The notes: generated by a model from the sequence alone, not told the origin. 64,000 nt of DNA from JADCRZ01 sp037718865 (GCA_037718865.1 JBBJMP010000001.1:124001-188000); one strand, 5' to 3'. Positions 43,545 to 52,579 are shown, numbered from the stretch's first letter. Translations and numbers: made by a program.

Positions 43545-44378
43545 ATGTTTAGTAAGCTGGAAAGAAAATTGCTGATATACAAACCAATTCTATGGTCTGT
43601 CGGAATTTCCCGGGTTGTATTTTTCCTTATTATCATACTATTCTTTTTTAATTTCTTTTATTTACTTCCTGCTTCATTTATAAGTCTGATGAAGCCTAAT
43701 CAAATAGTGAACCTGGAGATGATATTAGGTCTTGGAATATGTGTCCTTTTCTTTAAAACGTTATACTATGATGCAACAAAAAAGCATACAGATATGCCTT
43801 TATACTGTTTACTTATACGGTACTTCTTTTTCCTGATCGCTTCCATTTTATTTTGTCTGATTATTCATTTTTTTATGCACGGCATGAATCTGATAAAAAA
43901 TGAAAACCATTTCAATAATCTGGTATTTTTTCACGTTCAATACATTTGTCTCATTATGTCAATATGTGCTCTTTTACAGTTCAGTAACTGGTTTACTTTG
44001 AAAGAATTATCTTATTCGTGTTCGATAATTATTGTTAGCACTGCCTTGTGTTATTATCTGGTTCTGGGCTTGCGGCTTTATAATATTGTTGACAGCATTT
44101 CTTCTGTTTTATTATTTTTGATTTTACTTTCAGAATCACTGCTTGTCATTGCTTATCTTGTTAAAAAAAGGGACAAGCGTTGGAAACTGGCGCCGGTAAT
44201 TTCACCTATTTTGGTAATGTGTATTCTTATAATTGAAATTATGGGCGGATTATGGGGAGACTATTCAAATGACACCATGCGGATTTTTATATTTTATATG
44301 ATGGTACATGCATTTTTAATCTTACCCGTTTGCATTTACTCTGGTTATAAAACGTTTATCCAACCTTATTATAAGTAA
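43545..44378 (+). CDS. Eight-helix membrane protein of the TIR/ABC operon
   Basis: 277-aa integral membrane protein with about eight helices (near 24-46, 56-74, 90-112, 126-146, 157-177, 184-206, 217-236 and 246-267) and short loops. I recognise no family, but its position seven bases after an ABC ATPase gene and its topology suggest the permease partner. It lacks the large extracytoplasmic domain of NatB-type exporters and no binding protein is present. The gene is very AT-rich (Phe, Leu, Ile and Tyr codons) even for a membrane protein here. Could equally be a membrane sensor or anchor. Confidence 0.72.
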   Translation: MFSKLERKLLIYKPILWSVGISRVVFFLIIILFFFNFFYLLPASFISLMKPNQIVNLEMILGLGICVLFFKTLYYDATKKHTDMPLYCLLIRYFFFLIASILFCLIIHFFMHGMNLIKNENHFNNLVFFHVQYICLIMSICALLQFSNWFTLKELSYSCSIIIVSTALCYYLVLGLRLYNIVDSISSVLLFLILLSESLLVIAYLVKKRDKRWKLAPVISPILVMCILIIEIMGGLWGDYSNDTMRIFIFYMMVHAFLILPVCIYSGYKTFIQPYYK

Positions 44379-44381
44379 TTG

Positions 44382-45236
44382 ATGAATAGCGAAGCTTTAA
44401 GTCGGGCAAGACAACACATACAAAACAACCAACTTTTTAAGGCCGCTCAAATTCTGCTAAATCACCTGGAAGATATACATTCTGCCTACACTGATGAACT
44501 GATTATATACATGGCAGATATCAAGGCGATGGAAAGAACGCAAAGAATGGGTGTAGAAAGTCCTGATAATATAAGGCGTGAAGTTAACCGGATCACTCAT
44601 TCGATTCTGCAACTATTGCAGGAAATTGAGAAAGAACCGGCCAGGGAAACTTCGGTCAGCACCTCGTTAACAAAACATAAAAACAATATTGTATATATTT
44701 CATACGCCTGGGAAGATGAAACAGAAAAAATTGTCGAAATGTTCGAAGGTGCGGCTAGACAGGCATCGCTTGAAACCGTACGGGATACTGTAAATGGCGT
44801 TTTATACAAAGGAAATATTAAAGAGTTTATGACGCTTCTGGGAAGCTCAAAATGTATAGTAGTTATTATCAGCGATAAGTACCTTAAATCGCAAAACTGC
44901 ATGTACGAGATGCTTCAGATAAAGGAAAACAAAAATCTGGCAGAACGCGTTTTCCCTATTGTACTGCCCAATGCCAATCTTTATGATCCGGTTACAAGAG
45001 TAGAATATGTTAAATACTGGCAGGAAAAGTGGAAGGTGCTTAATGATTCATTGAAAAGCCTTGATGATTTTTCATCCATCGAAAACTCGCAGAAGGATCT
45101 AAGGTTATATTCAGACATTAAGAATGTTATTAATGAAATAACGGAAGTTTTTTCTAATACAAATGCCTTAACTGCCGATATCCACGTCAAAGAAAACTTT
45201 AAAAGCATAATTGATTCAATATTCAGGAATACCTGA
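44382..45236 (+). CDS. TIR-domain effector with helical adaptor N-terminus
   Basis: 284-aa protein. Residues 1-85 form a helical adaptor (QILLNHLEDIHSAYTDELII, then an EVNRITHSILQLLQEIEK end) like effector-associated domains. Residues about 103-255 are a TIR domain: start VYISYAWEDE, the strand CIVVIISDKYLKS and Glu176 in NCMYEML at the place of the catalytic glutamate of NAD-cleaving TIRs. A short helical tail follows. The ATG at 44382 is preferred; a TTG at 44379 abuts the previous stop. Last gene of the operon, ending five bases before a convergent gene. NADase or cyclic-ADPR-type signalling is inferred. Confidence 0.85.
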   Translation: MNSEALSRARQHIQNNQLFKAAQILLNHLEDIHSAYTDELIIYMADIKAMERTQRMGVESPDNIRREVNRITHSILQLLQEIEKEPARETSVSTSLTKHKNNIVYISYAWEDETEKIVEMFEGAARQASLETVRDTVNGVLYKGNIKEFMTLLGSSKCIVVIISDKYLKSQNCMYEMLQIKENKNLAERVFPIVLPNANLYDPVTRVEYVKYWQEKWKVLNDSLKSLDDFSSIENSQKDLRLYSDIKNVINEITEVFSNTNALTADIHVKENFKSIIDSIFRNT

Positions 45237-45241
45237 ATCAC

Positions 45242-46258
45242 TTATCCACTTAGTATTACGCTGTTGGGTGTTATCACTAATTTATGCATCACGCCACACT
45301 TCAACGCGTAATTATTTCTTTGGTGTCCGACAGGGAAATCAAAACATACCGGGTATTGATATTCCTTTACTTTTTCCAGCACAATATCGTATAACGTACG
45401 CCCAAACTCCTCTCCGGCATCATCTGGTTTTATTTTAAAACCGCCCACGATGAGGCCTTTCAGGTTCACCAGCTTAGCGGTGCGTTTCAAATTCCAGAAC
45501 ATCCGGTCTATGCTGTACAGGTATTCACCGGTATCTTCTACGAACAGGATCTTTCCCGCAGTTTTAATATCCGACCTCGTACCTGATAAGCTTTCCAGGG
45601 TCTTCAAATTGCCGCCGACTAATAATCCTTCTCCTACCCCGGCCTTATTCATGATATGGGGGGTAACCGCGTATTTCATGTGTTCACCTGTTAATGCACG
45701 CCTGATCGAATTAATGGTATCGATCTGCACAGGTTCTGCCGTAGTATGGTCATCCGGAAAACTGTTACACATTTTTGAATGAATGGAAGCAACCTGGTAA
45801 TTACGATTGAGATGGCTATGTAATACAGTAACATCGCTGAAACCGATTATCCATTTCGGATGATGCAGAAAGATTGAAAAATTTAACTTATCAATGATCC
45901 GGACAGCTCCATAGCCACCCCTTGCACACATGATTGCCTTAACGGAAAAATCATCCAGCATTTGTTGAAAGTCTTCCGCTCTCTCGTCGTCGGTGCCGCC
46001 GAAACTGCTATCCCGTTTGCCAATCGTATCGCCAATACGTAATTTAAATCCCCAGCTCTCCATTTGTAAAACGGCCGCTTCAATTTCGTTGCGCATTATG
46101 TACCCTGCTGGACAAGTAATACCGATGATGTCGCCTGTTTTCAGGTATTTTGGAATGATAGACTGTTTTGATTGATTATCTTCTTTGCTTGTACGAGTGA
46201 ATTCCGGGATGGCCGGTGCCATGGCTGCAATCGCAGACAGAAAATTTTTCCGGTTCAT
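45242..46258 (-). CDS. LD-carboxypeptidase (S66 family), with N-terminal export-like segment
   Basis: 338-aa paralogue of the gene at 40975-41883. Started at the ATG at 46258 it opens MNRKNFLSAIAAMAPA, a twin-arginine-like or Sec-type signal, absent from its sister. Ser141 in WIIGFSDV is the nucleophile, with the Glu in LFVEDTGEYLYSIDRM and the His in FPVGHQRNNYAL. An open frame to 46291 adds 11 unlikely residues. I infer action on periplasmic muropeptides while its sister acts in the cytoplasm. Convergent with the TIR gene. Confidence 0.9.
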   Translation of the reverse strand: MNRKNFLSAIAAMAPAIPEFTRTSKEDNQSKQSIIPKYLKTGDIIGITCPAGYIMRNEIEAAVLQMESWGFKLRIGDTIGKRDSSFGGTDDERAEDFQQMLDDFSVKAIMCARGGYGAVRIIDKLNFSIFLHHPKWIIGFSDVTVLHSHLNRNYQVASIHSKMCNSFPDDHTTAEPVQIDTINSIRRALTGEHMKYAVTPHIMNKAGVGEGLLVGGNLKTLESLSGTRSDIKTAGKILFVEDTGEYLYSIDRMFWNLKRTAKLVNLKGLIVGGFKIKPDDAGEEFGRTLYDIVLEKVKEYQYPVCFDFPVGHQRNNYALKCGVMHKLVITPNSVILSG

Positions 46259-46377
46259 GAATATATTGAGATAGAGTATTTTTGCACTCATTTATCTGAT
46301 TACATAAAAATACAATCATTATCCGATCATTTGACGTGCATGCGCGATAGCGTCATAGCTAAATAATCACACAACAT

Positions 46378-48564
46378 ATGAACAAGCCAGAAAGATACCT
46401 CGTTACATCGGCCCTGCCCTATGCCAACGGCCTCAAACACATAGGCCACCTGGCTGGTGCATATCTACCTGCGGATATTTATGTCCGTTATTTAAGGGCG
46501 CAGAAGCGGGATGTGGTTTATGTTAGCGGCAGCGATGAACATGGAGCAGCCATCACCATCCAGGCTATGAAAGAAGGAACAACTCCGGGAGCTATTGTAG
46601 ATAAATACCATGAAATACTTAAGAGCAATCTGGCAGACCTTGGCATCTCATTCGACATTTACCACCGCACCACTGCCGCCATCCATCATGAAACGGCTCG
46701 TGAGTTCTTTACCTCCTTATATAAAAAAGGAGAGCTGGAAGAACAGGAGAACGAACAATATTTCGATGAGGAAGCAAATACTTTTCTTGCCGACCGCTAC
46801 ATCGTGGGCACCTGCCCGGTATGCGGGTACGATAATGCGTTTGGGGATCAGTGTGAAAAATGCGGCAGCTCCCTTAGTCCGGATCAATTAATTAATCCCA
46901 GGAGCACATTAAGCGGAAACTCACCGGTTAAAAAATTGACCAGGCATTGGTACCTGCCACTGAATAAACACGAAACCTGGCTCAGGGAATGGATACTGGG
47001 CGAACACGCCGGCGACTGGAAAACAAATGTGCTGGGACAATGCAAAAGCTGGATCGATGCAGGCTTACAACCCAGGGCCGTTACCAGGGACCTTGACTGG
47101 GGGGTTCCGGTTCCCCTGAAAGAAGCGGAGGGTAAAGTATTGTATGTATGGTTTGATGCGCCGATCGGATATATCAGCGCCACCAGGCAATGGGCTATTG
47201 ACAATAACAGAGACTGGGAACCATACTGGAAAGACAGATCCACCAAGCTGGTTCATTTTATCGGGAAAGATAACATTGTGTTTCATTGCATCATCTTTCC
47301 CGTCATGCTGAGATTACATGGCAACATTATACCGGACAATGTACCCAGTAACGAGTTTATGAACCTGGAAGGCGACAAGATGAGTACCAGTCGTGGGTGG
47401 AGCATTGAAATGGACAATTTTATCAACGACTGGATAAAAAAAGATAACGGCGGAGATAGCATGGTAGATACCCTGCGATATTACCTCACCACGATTTCGC
47501 CCGAAACAAAAGACAGCGAGTTTACCTGGAAAGGATTTCAGGATGCCAATAACAATGAACTGGTTTCAATCTTTGGAAATTTTGTTAACCGGTCATTTGT
47601 GCTATTGCACAAGCTATGCAAAGGGAAAATACCGGTTCTGCATACTGACATCTTAAATGAAACGGACAAAACGATGATGGCGGAGTTTCAGCAAACCAGG
47701 GAAAGGGTTGAGGAACTATTGGAAAAGTATAAATTCCGGGATGCTTTGTTCGAAATCATCGACCTTTCAAGGAAAGGTAACAGGTTCATGCAGGAAAAGC
47801 AACCCTGGATTGTTGCCAGGTCCCTTGGTACTAACCCTGATGCCGCCCAAGCTGATAGCGGTAAAGAGCAGGAAAATATGCCGCAAAAGCTGATCGACAA
47901 TTGTATGCATATTTGCCTGCAGCTGACAGCCAACCTGGCAATTTTGGTTAATCCTTTTATGCCATTTACCGCAAAAAAGATGTGCCACATGATGAAAGTG
48001 GTAAATAGAATGCTCGATTGGGAAAATGCCGGCAAAACCAAATTGTTAAGCGTGGGATATAACCTGAGAGACCCGCAGCTATTGTTCAGGAAAATCGATG
48101 ATACTGAAATTGCGGTTGAGGTGGAAAAATTAAAAACAACTGCTGTCAGAGCACAGGCCATTAAAGAAGAAAACCTGAAAAACAACAGCAACCTTTTACC
48201 AGTGGAAGAACAAAAACCGGAAGCCGTAAACCTTAAACCGCAAATCGAATATGAAGACTTCGCCAAACTTGACCTGAAGGTCGGAACGATCGCATCTGCC
48301 GAAAAGATGGAAAAAGCAGATAAACTGCTAAAGCTTGAAATTGATCTTGGCTTTGAAAAACGTGTAATCATTTCCGGGATAGCCCTGCATTTTAACCCGG
48401 AAGACATCATAGGCAGGCAAGTGGTTGTGGTAGCCAACCTAGCACCGCGGAAGATGAGGGGTGTAGAGAGCAATGGTATGATATTGATGGCGGAAGATGA
48501 CCATGGCAAATTGCATTTCATACTTCCTGAACAAGTAATCAATAACGGCTCGGGAGTCAGCTGA
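46378..48564 (+). CDS. metG: Methionyl-tRNA synthetase
   Basis: 728-aa class I aminoacyl-tRNA synthetase charging tRNA-Met. HIGH is at 21-24 and KMSTS at 334-338. A zinc knuckle with Cys146, Cys149, Cys159 and Cys162 is intact. The C-terminal about 110 residues form the Trbp111-like tRNA-binding domain (DFAKLDLKVGTI to GMILMA) responsible for dimerisation. A Lys/Glu/Asn-rich linker joins the two parts. Length matches the dimeric bacterial form. Confidence 0.97.
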   Translation: MNKPERYLVTSALPYANGLKHIGHLAGAYLPADIYVRYLRAQKRDVVYVSGSDEHGAAITIQAMKEGTTPGAIVDKYHEILKSNLADLGISFDIYHRTTAAIHHETAREFFTSLYKKGELEEQENEQYFDEEANTFLADRYIVGTCPVCGYDNAFGDQCEKCGSSLSPDQLINPRSTLSGNSPVKKLTRHWYLPLNKHETWLREWILGEHAGDWKTNVLGQCKSWIDAGLQPRAVTRDLDWGVPVPLKEAEGKVLYVWFDAPIGYISATRQWAIDNNRDWEPYWKDRSTKLVHFIGKDNIVFHCIIFPVMLRLHGNIIPDNVPSNEFMNLEGDKMSTSRGWSIEMDNFINDWIKKDNGGDSMVDTLRYYLTTISPETKDSEFTWKGFQDANNNELVSIFGNFVNRSFVLLHKLCKGKIPVLHTDILNETDKTMMAEFQQTRERVEELLEKYKFRDALFEIIDLSRKGNRFMQEKQPWIVARSLGTNPDAAQADSGKEQENMPQKLIDNCMHICLQLTANLAILVNPFMPFTAKKMCHMMKVVNRMLDWENAGKTKLLSVGYNLRDPQLLFRKIDDTEIAVEVEKLKTTAVRAQAIKEENLKNNSNLLPVEEQKPEAVNLKPQIEYEDFAKLDLKVGTIASAEKMEKADKLLKLEIDLGFEKRVIISGIALHFNPEDIIGRQVVVVANLAPRKMRGVESNGMILMAEDDHGKLHFILPEQVINNGSGVS

Positions 48565-48592
48565 GGAAACTCAGATCACAACCTCTTGTGCT

Positions 48593-48960
48593 TATAGATC
48601 TAGCCTTTGTGTATTCTTTGCGCAAATGGTGACTGTGTAGTTAAACTATAACCACAAAGGAATACAAAGTACACACGAAGATCTCACAAAGATGTTTGTT
48701 GAAACGCATATAGATCCAGCCTTTGTGTATTCTTTGTGCACGCCTTTGTGGCTTCTTTATGGTTAAATGGTGACTGTGTAGTTAAACTATAACCACAAAG
48801 GAATACAAAGTACACACGAAGATCTCACAAAGATGTTTGTTGAAAGGCATATAGATCCAGCCTTTGTGTATTCTTTGTGCACGCCTTCGTGGCTTCTTTG
48901 TGGTAAAATGGTGACTGTGTAGTTAAACTATAACCACAAAGCAGTAACAAGTACACAAAG
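48593..48960. repeat. 141-bp tandem repeat with internal inverted repeats
   Basis: Two full copies (48624-48764 and 48765-48905) differ at only about four positions. A partial copy begins at 48906, and a partial tail precedes the first copy from about 48593. Each unit contains ACCACAAAGGAATACAAAG and, further on, CTTTGTGTATTCTTTGTG plus CCTTTGTGG, which are mirror images, so each copy folds into a hairpin. No ORF. It occupies nearly the whole metG-fadN gap. Function unknown; transcription stop or nucleoid-related site are possibilities. Confidence 0.9.
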
Positions 48961-49057
48961 CCAATCATATGTAAATTTTTTTAGCCTTCTCCAAATACAG
49001 GTATTTGAGCAAAACGCGTTAACTTCGGGCAATAGTTGTTTAACTAACTATTTTTTT

Positions 49058-51493
49058 ATGTCAAAACGAGTAATAAAAAAAGTAGCCGTTTTAGGCAGTG
49101 GCGTTATGGGGAGCCGGATCGCCTGTCATTTCGCAGGAGCTGGATTGCAGGTATTACTGCTTGATATAGCACCTGCGGAACTGAATGATGTTGAAAAGGT
49201 AAAAGGGCTGACCACAGATCATCCTGCAGTAAAGAACAGGATTGTATACGAGGCGTTGCAGTCTGCAATAAAATCTAACCCTTCTCCTGTTTATCACAAA
49301 GACGTTATTAAAAGGATCAGCACCGGGAACTTTGTTGATAACATGAAAGATATCGCCGGATATGATTGGGTAATTGAAGTGGTGGTTGAAAGGCTGGATA
49401 TAAAACAATCTGTTTTTACGGAGGTGGAAAAATATCGGAAACCAGGAAGTCTTATCACGTCCAATACCTCAGGCATACCCATCCATATGATGGCAGAAGG
49501 CAGAAGCGATGACTTTAAAAAGCATTTCTGCGGAACGCATTTTTTTAATCCACCCCGGTATCTGAAGCTTATGGAAGTTATTCCAGGTCCGGATACTGAT
49601 CCGCAGGTGATAGATTTTTTAATGCACTATGGCGATCTTCACCTTGGGAAAACCACTGTCCTTTGCAAGGATACCCCGGCCTTCATTGCAAATCGTATAG
49701 GTGTTTTCGGTATCATGTCCATCTTCCGGTTAGTAGATAAGTTGGGTTTAACCATTGATGAGGTTGAGGCATTGACAGGACCGGTCATCGGCCGCCCCAA
49801 ATCCGCAACCTTTCGCACAGCAGATGTGGTAGGAATAGATACATTGGTAAAAGTGGCTAAAGGGGTTGCCGCTAATTGCCCTGATGACGAGGCCAGGGAA
49901 ACCTTTCAGATCCCCGCCTGGTTAGAAAAAATCGTTTCAAATAATTGGCTTGGTGATAAAACGGGACAGGGATTCTTCAAAAAGCTCAAGGGAAGCGGGG
50001 AAGAGAAAGAAATTCTTACCCTGGATTTGCAGAAGATGGATTACGGCCCCAGGCAAAAACCGAAATTTGGCAGCATTGAAGCGGCTAAACCCATTGACGA
50101 CCTAAGGACCAGGTTGAGAATGTTGTGCGCAGGAACTGACAAGGCCGGCGAGTTTTACCGTCAGTTTCACTATGGATTATTTTCATACATTTCGCATCGC
50201 ATTCCCGAGATCAGTGACGAACTCTACAGGGTAGACGATGCAATGAAGGCTGGATTTGGCTGGGAAATAGGCGCTTTCGAGAGCTGGGACATACTGGGTG
50301 TAGAAAGAACGGTTAATGCCATGAAACAGGCAGGTTATACCGTAGCATCCTGGGTAGACGAGATGATTGCTTCCGGCGGTACTTCTTTTTATAAAGTGGA
50401 AAACGGAAAACTCTTGTGTTATCAACCTGCGTTTGCAAAAGCTGATAAGGTTGCACCGGAAAAAGCCTCTTACAAACCGTTGCCCGGAGGAGATGCTTTT
50501 ATTGTAATGAAGAATTTTGAAAATCAACGGATATGGAAAAACAGCGCCTGTCATTTGTATCACCTGGGAAACGATGTGCTGGGTCTGGAATGGTACACTA
50601 AGATGGGCAGCATTGGCGGTGAAGTGCTGGAAGGGATACAGAGGTCCATCACACTTGCTGAAGAAAAATATAAAGGACTGGTCATTGCAAACGATGCCCC
50701 GCAGTTCAGTGCGGGCGCCAATGTGGGAATGATCTTTATGTTAGCCATCGAACAGGAATACGATGAATTGGATATGGCAATCCGTATGTTCCAGAATACC
50801 ATGATGCGTGCCAGGTATTCTTCCATACCTGTGGTCGTGGCACCGCATGGCCTTACGCTGGGAGGTGCCTGCGAGTTGAGCCTTCATTCCGACAAGGTCT
50901 GCGCAGCTGCAGAGACTTATATCGGGCTGGTGGAGCTTGGTGTCGGCCTGATTCCCGGTGGTGGCGGCACAAAGGAGTTTGTGTTAAGGGCTGCTGATGA
51001 TATGCATGAAGACGAACCTGAAAATATAACGCTTAAAAACCGTTTCCTGACCATAGCCACAGCCAAGGTGGCCACTTCTGCATTCGAAGCCTATGATACA
51101 GGGATATTGCGCAAAGGAACAGACGAAGTAAGTCTTAACCAGGACAGAAGAATTGCAGACGCCAGAAACGCTGTCATCGAAATGTATGATGCCGGTTACA
51201 CTACACCGGTACCACGAAGCGATATCAGGGTATTTGGACGTTCTATTCTGGGTGCTTTGTATGCAGGCATAAACGGCATGTGGAGAGGGAATTATGCTAC
51301 TGACCATGATGTAGTCGTAGCCAAAAAACTCGCTTACGTAATGTGCGGAGGCGACCTGAGCGAACCCACGCTGGTTAGCGAACAGTACCTGCTTGACCTG
51401 GAACGGGAAGCTTTTTTGAGCCTGACAGGGGAGAAAAAAACTCTGGAAAGAATTCAGAGCGTGTTGAAAGGAGGTAAGCCTATCAGGAATTAA
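49058..51493 (+). CDS. fadN: 3-hydroxyacyl-CoA dehydrogenase/enoyl-CoA hydratase fusion (FadN type)
   Basis: 811-aa fatty acid beta-oxidation enzyme. The dehydrogenase half comes first, with the NAD motif GSGVMG (13-18) and catalytic-type HFFNPPRYLKLMEVI; the hydratase half is C-terminal (about 490-790) with the crotonase loop GANVGMI, ACELSLHSD and ELGVGLIPGGGGTKEF. This order is the reverse of enterobacterial FadB and matches FadN-type proteins. The thiolase and acyl-CoA dehydrogenase partners are not adjacent. A strong hairpin follows the stop. Confidence 0.9.
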   Translation: MSKRVIKKVAVLGSGVMGSRIACHFAGAGLQVLLLDIAPAELNDVEKVKGLTTDHPAVKNRIVYEALQSAIKSNPSPVYHKDVIKRISTGNFVDNMKDIAGYDWVIEVVVERLDIKQSVFTEVEKYRKPGSLITSNTSGIPIHMMAEGRSDDFKKHFCGTHFFNPPRYLKLMEVIPGPDTDPQVIDFLMHYGDLHLGKTTVLCKDTPAFIANRIGVFGIMSIFRLVDKLGLTIDEVEALTGPVIGRPKSATFRTADVVGIDTLVKVAKGVAANCPDDEARETFQIPAWLEKIVSNNWLGDKTGQGFFKKLKGSGEEKEILTLDLQKMDYGPRQKPKFGSIEAAKPIDDLRTRLRMLCAGTDKAGEFYRQFHYGLFSYISHRIPEISDELYRVDDAMKAGFGWEIGAFESWDILGVERTVNAMKQAGYTVASWVDEMIASGGTSFYKVENGKLLCYQPAFAKADKVAPEKASYKPLPGGDAFIVMKNFENQRIWKNSACHLYHLGNDVLGLEWYTKMGSIGGEVLEGIQRSITLAEEKYKGLVIANDAPQFSAGANVGMIFMLAIEQEYDELDMAIRMFQNTMMRARYSSIPVVVAPHGLTLGGACELSLHSDKVCAAAETYIGLVELGVGLIPGGGGTKEFVLRAADDMHEDEPENITLKNRFLTIATAKVATSAFEAYDTGILRKGTDEVSLNQDRRIADARNAVIEMYDAGYTTPVPRSDIRVFGRSILGALYAGINGMWRGNYATDHDVVVAKKLAYVMCGGDLSEPTLVSEQYLLDLEREAFLSLTGEKKTLERIQSVLKGGKPIRN

Positions 51494-51513
51494 GCAGATG
51501 CAAAGATCTGATG

Positions 51514-51569
51514 CGGTTAGCTGTACGAATTCGGAGACTTCGTACAGCTAACCGTTTTGCTTCGCAAAA
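51514..51569 (+). terminator. Double hairpin after fadN
   Basis: CGGTTAGCTGTACGAA at 51514-51529 is repeated in perfect inverse at 51539-51554, giving a 16-bp stem with a 9-base loop. A second small stem, TTTTGC-TTC-GCAAAA, follows at 51555-51569. The first stem is followed by TTTTG rather than a long T run. It lies between fadN and an ABC gene and probably acts as terminator or insulator; a nested start codon at 51511 is therefore not used. Confidence 0.7.
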
Positions 51570-51621
51570 CCTGCCCGTCCTTGAAAAATTACGGGATATA
51601 AAATTATCTAAAAAACTAACC

Positions 51622-52521
51622 TTGTCAATTTTAACCATCCAGGGTATTACCAAATATTACAGCCGCATTCAGGCGTTGAATAACGTTTCCTTTGACGTGC
51701 CTGAAGGCTCCGTTTACGGCATACTGGGGCCCAACGGCAGTGGTAAGACAACCTTGCTGGGTATTGTCATGGATGTGTTGAAGGCCAGCAAGGGCAATTT
51801 TATGTGGTTTGGCCAAAATGCCCACGCCGACCAGCGGAAGCGAATAGGTTGTTTGTTGGAAACGCCTAATTTTTATCATTATCTGTCAGGTGAAAGAAAC
51901 CTGCGGATCGCTGCAGAAATTAAGGGACATGGAAAAGAAGACATTCCGGAGGTGCTCGAAAAGGTAAATCTTTTTCAACGCCGGTTTTCCAAGTTTAGTA
52001 CGTATTCGCTTGGCATGAAACAACGACTTGCCCTGGCCTCCGCCTTGCTGGGCAATCCTTCAGTACTTGTCCTCGATGAGCCAACTAACGGACTTGATCC
52101 TGCAGGGATAGCTGAAACCAGAACGTTGATACGCAACCTTGCCAGGCAGGGAAAAACGATCATTCTGGCAAGCCATTTACTGGATGAAGTGGAGAAAGTG
52201 TGCACCCATGTGGCCATTTTACAAAAGGGGAATCTGATCACATCCGGTCATGTAAATGATGTATTGGTCAACGAAGACATTGTGGAACTGAGCTGCGCAA
52301 ATAACCAACAGCTGATCGCAATACTAACCGGCCTTGTAAACCCGGATGTTATCAAAACAAACGAAAATCACGTTCAGGTAATCTTAAAAAACGGCTCTGC
52401 CAACCTGGAAGAGGTGAACCGGTTCTGTTTTGAAAAAGGTATTGTGCTTAATCATTTGCGATTGAAAAAGAAAAGCCTCGAAACGACGTTTATCGAACTG
52501 ACCAATAACGAACAGACATAA
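51622..52521 (+). CDS. ABC transporter ATPase (ABC-2 exporter type)
   Basis: 299-aa ATPase subunit when started at TTG 51622, just before the conserved LTIQGITKYYSRIQALNNVSF. The open frame extends back to 51511, but that part falls within a hairpin and lacks family character. Walker A GPNGSGKTT begins at residue 36, signature YSLGMKQR, Walker B VLVLDEPTNGLDP and switch histidine in LASHLLDE are intact. The permease gene follows after 58 bases. Typical of NatA or bacitracin/lantibiotic-type exporters; cargo unknown. Confidence 0.87.
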   Translation: MSILTIQGITKYYSRIQALNNVSFDVPEGSVYGILGPNGSGKTTLLGIVMDVLKASKGNFMWFGQNAHADQRKRIGCLLETPNFYHYLSGERNLRIAAEIKGHGKEDIPEVLEKVNLFQRRFSKFSTYSLGMKQRLALASALLGNPSVLVLDEPTNGLDPAGIAETRTLIRNLARQGKTIILASHLLDEVEKVCTHVAILQKGNLITSGHVNDVLVNEDIVELSCANNQQLIAILTGLVNPDVIKTNENHVQVILKNGSANLEEVNRFCFEKGIVLNHLRLKKKSLETTFIELTNNEQT

Positions 52522-52579
52522 TTGCCGTAACTGGATTGATGCATACCCGCCCAGGTTTTCATTCATTAATATCTCTTAC

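Noticed and set aside
42269..44378. Ordinary nutrient ABC importer
   Set aside because: No substrate-binding protein, the ATPase has an extra helical N-terminus, and the genes are locked in an operon with a TIR protein.
47688..48542. 284-codon minus-strand open frame
   Set aside because: Antisense to the metG C-terminal half; serine-rich translation typical of a reverse-complement shadow.
48593..48960. CRISPR array
   Set aside because: Repeats are contiguous 141-bp units without spacers, and no cas genes are present.
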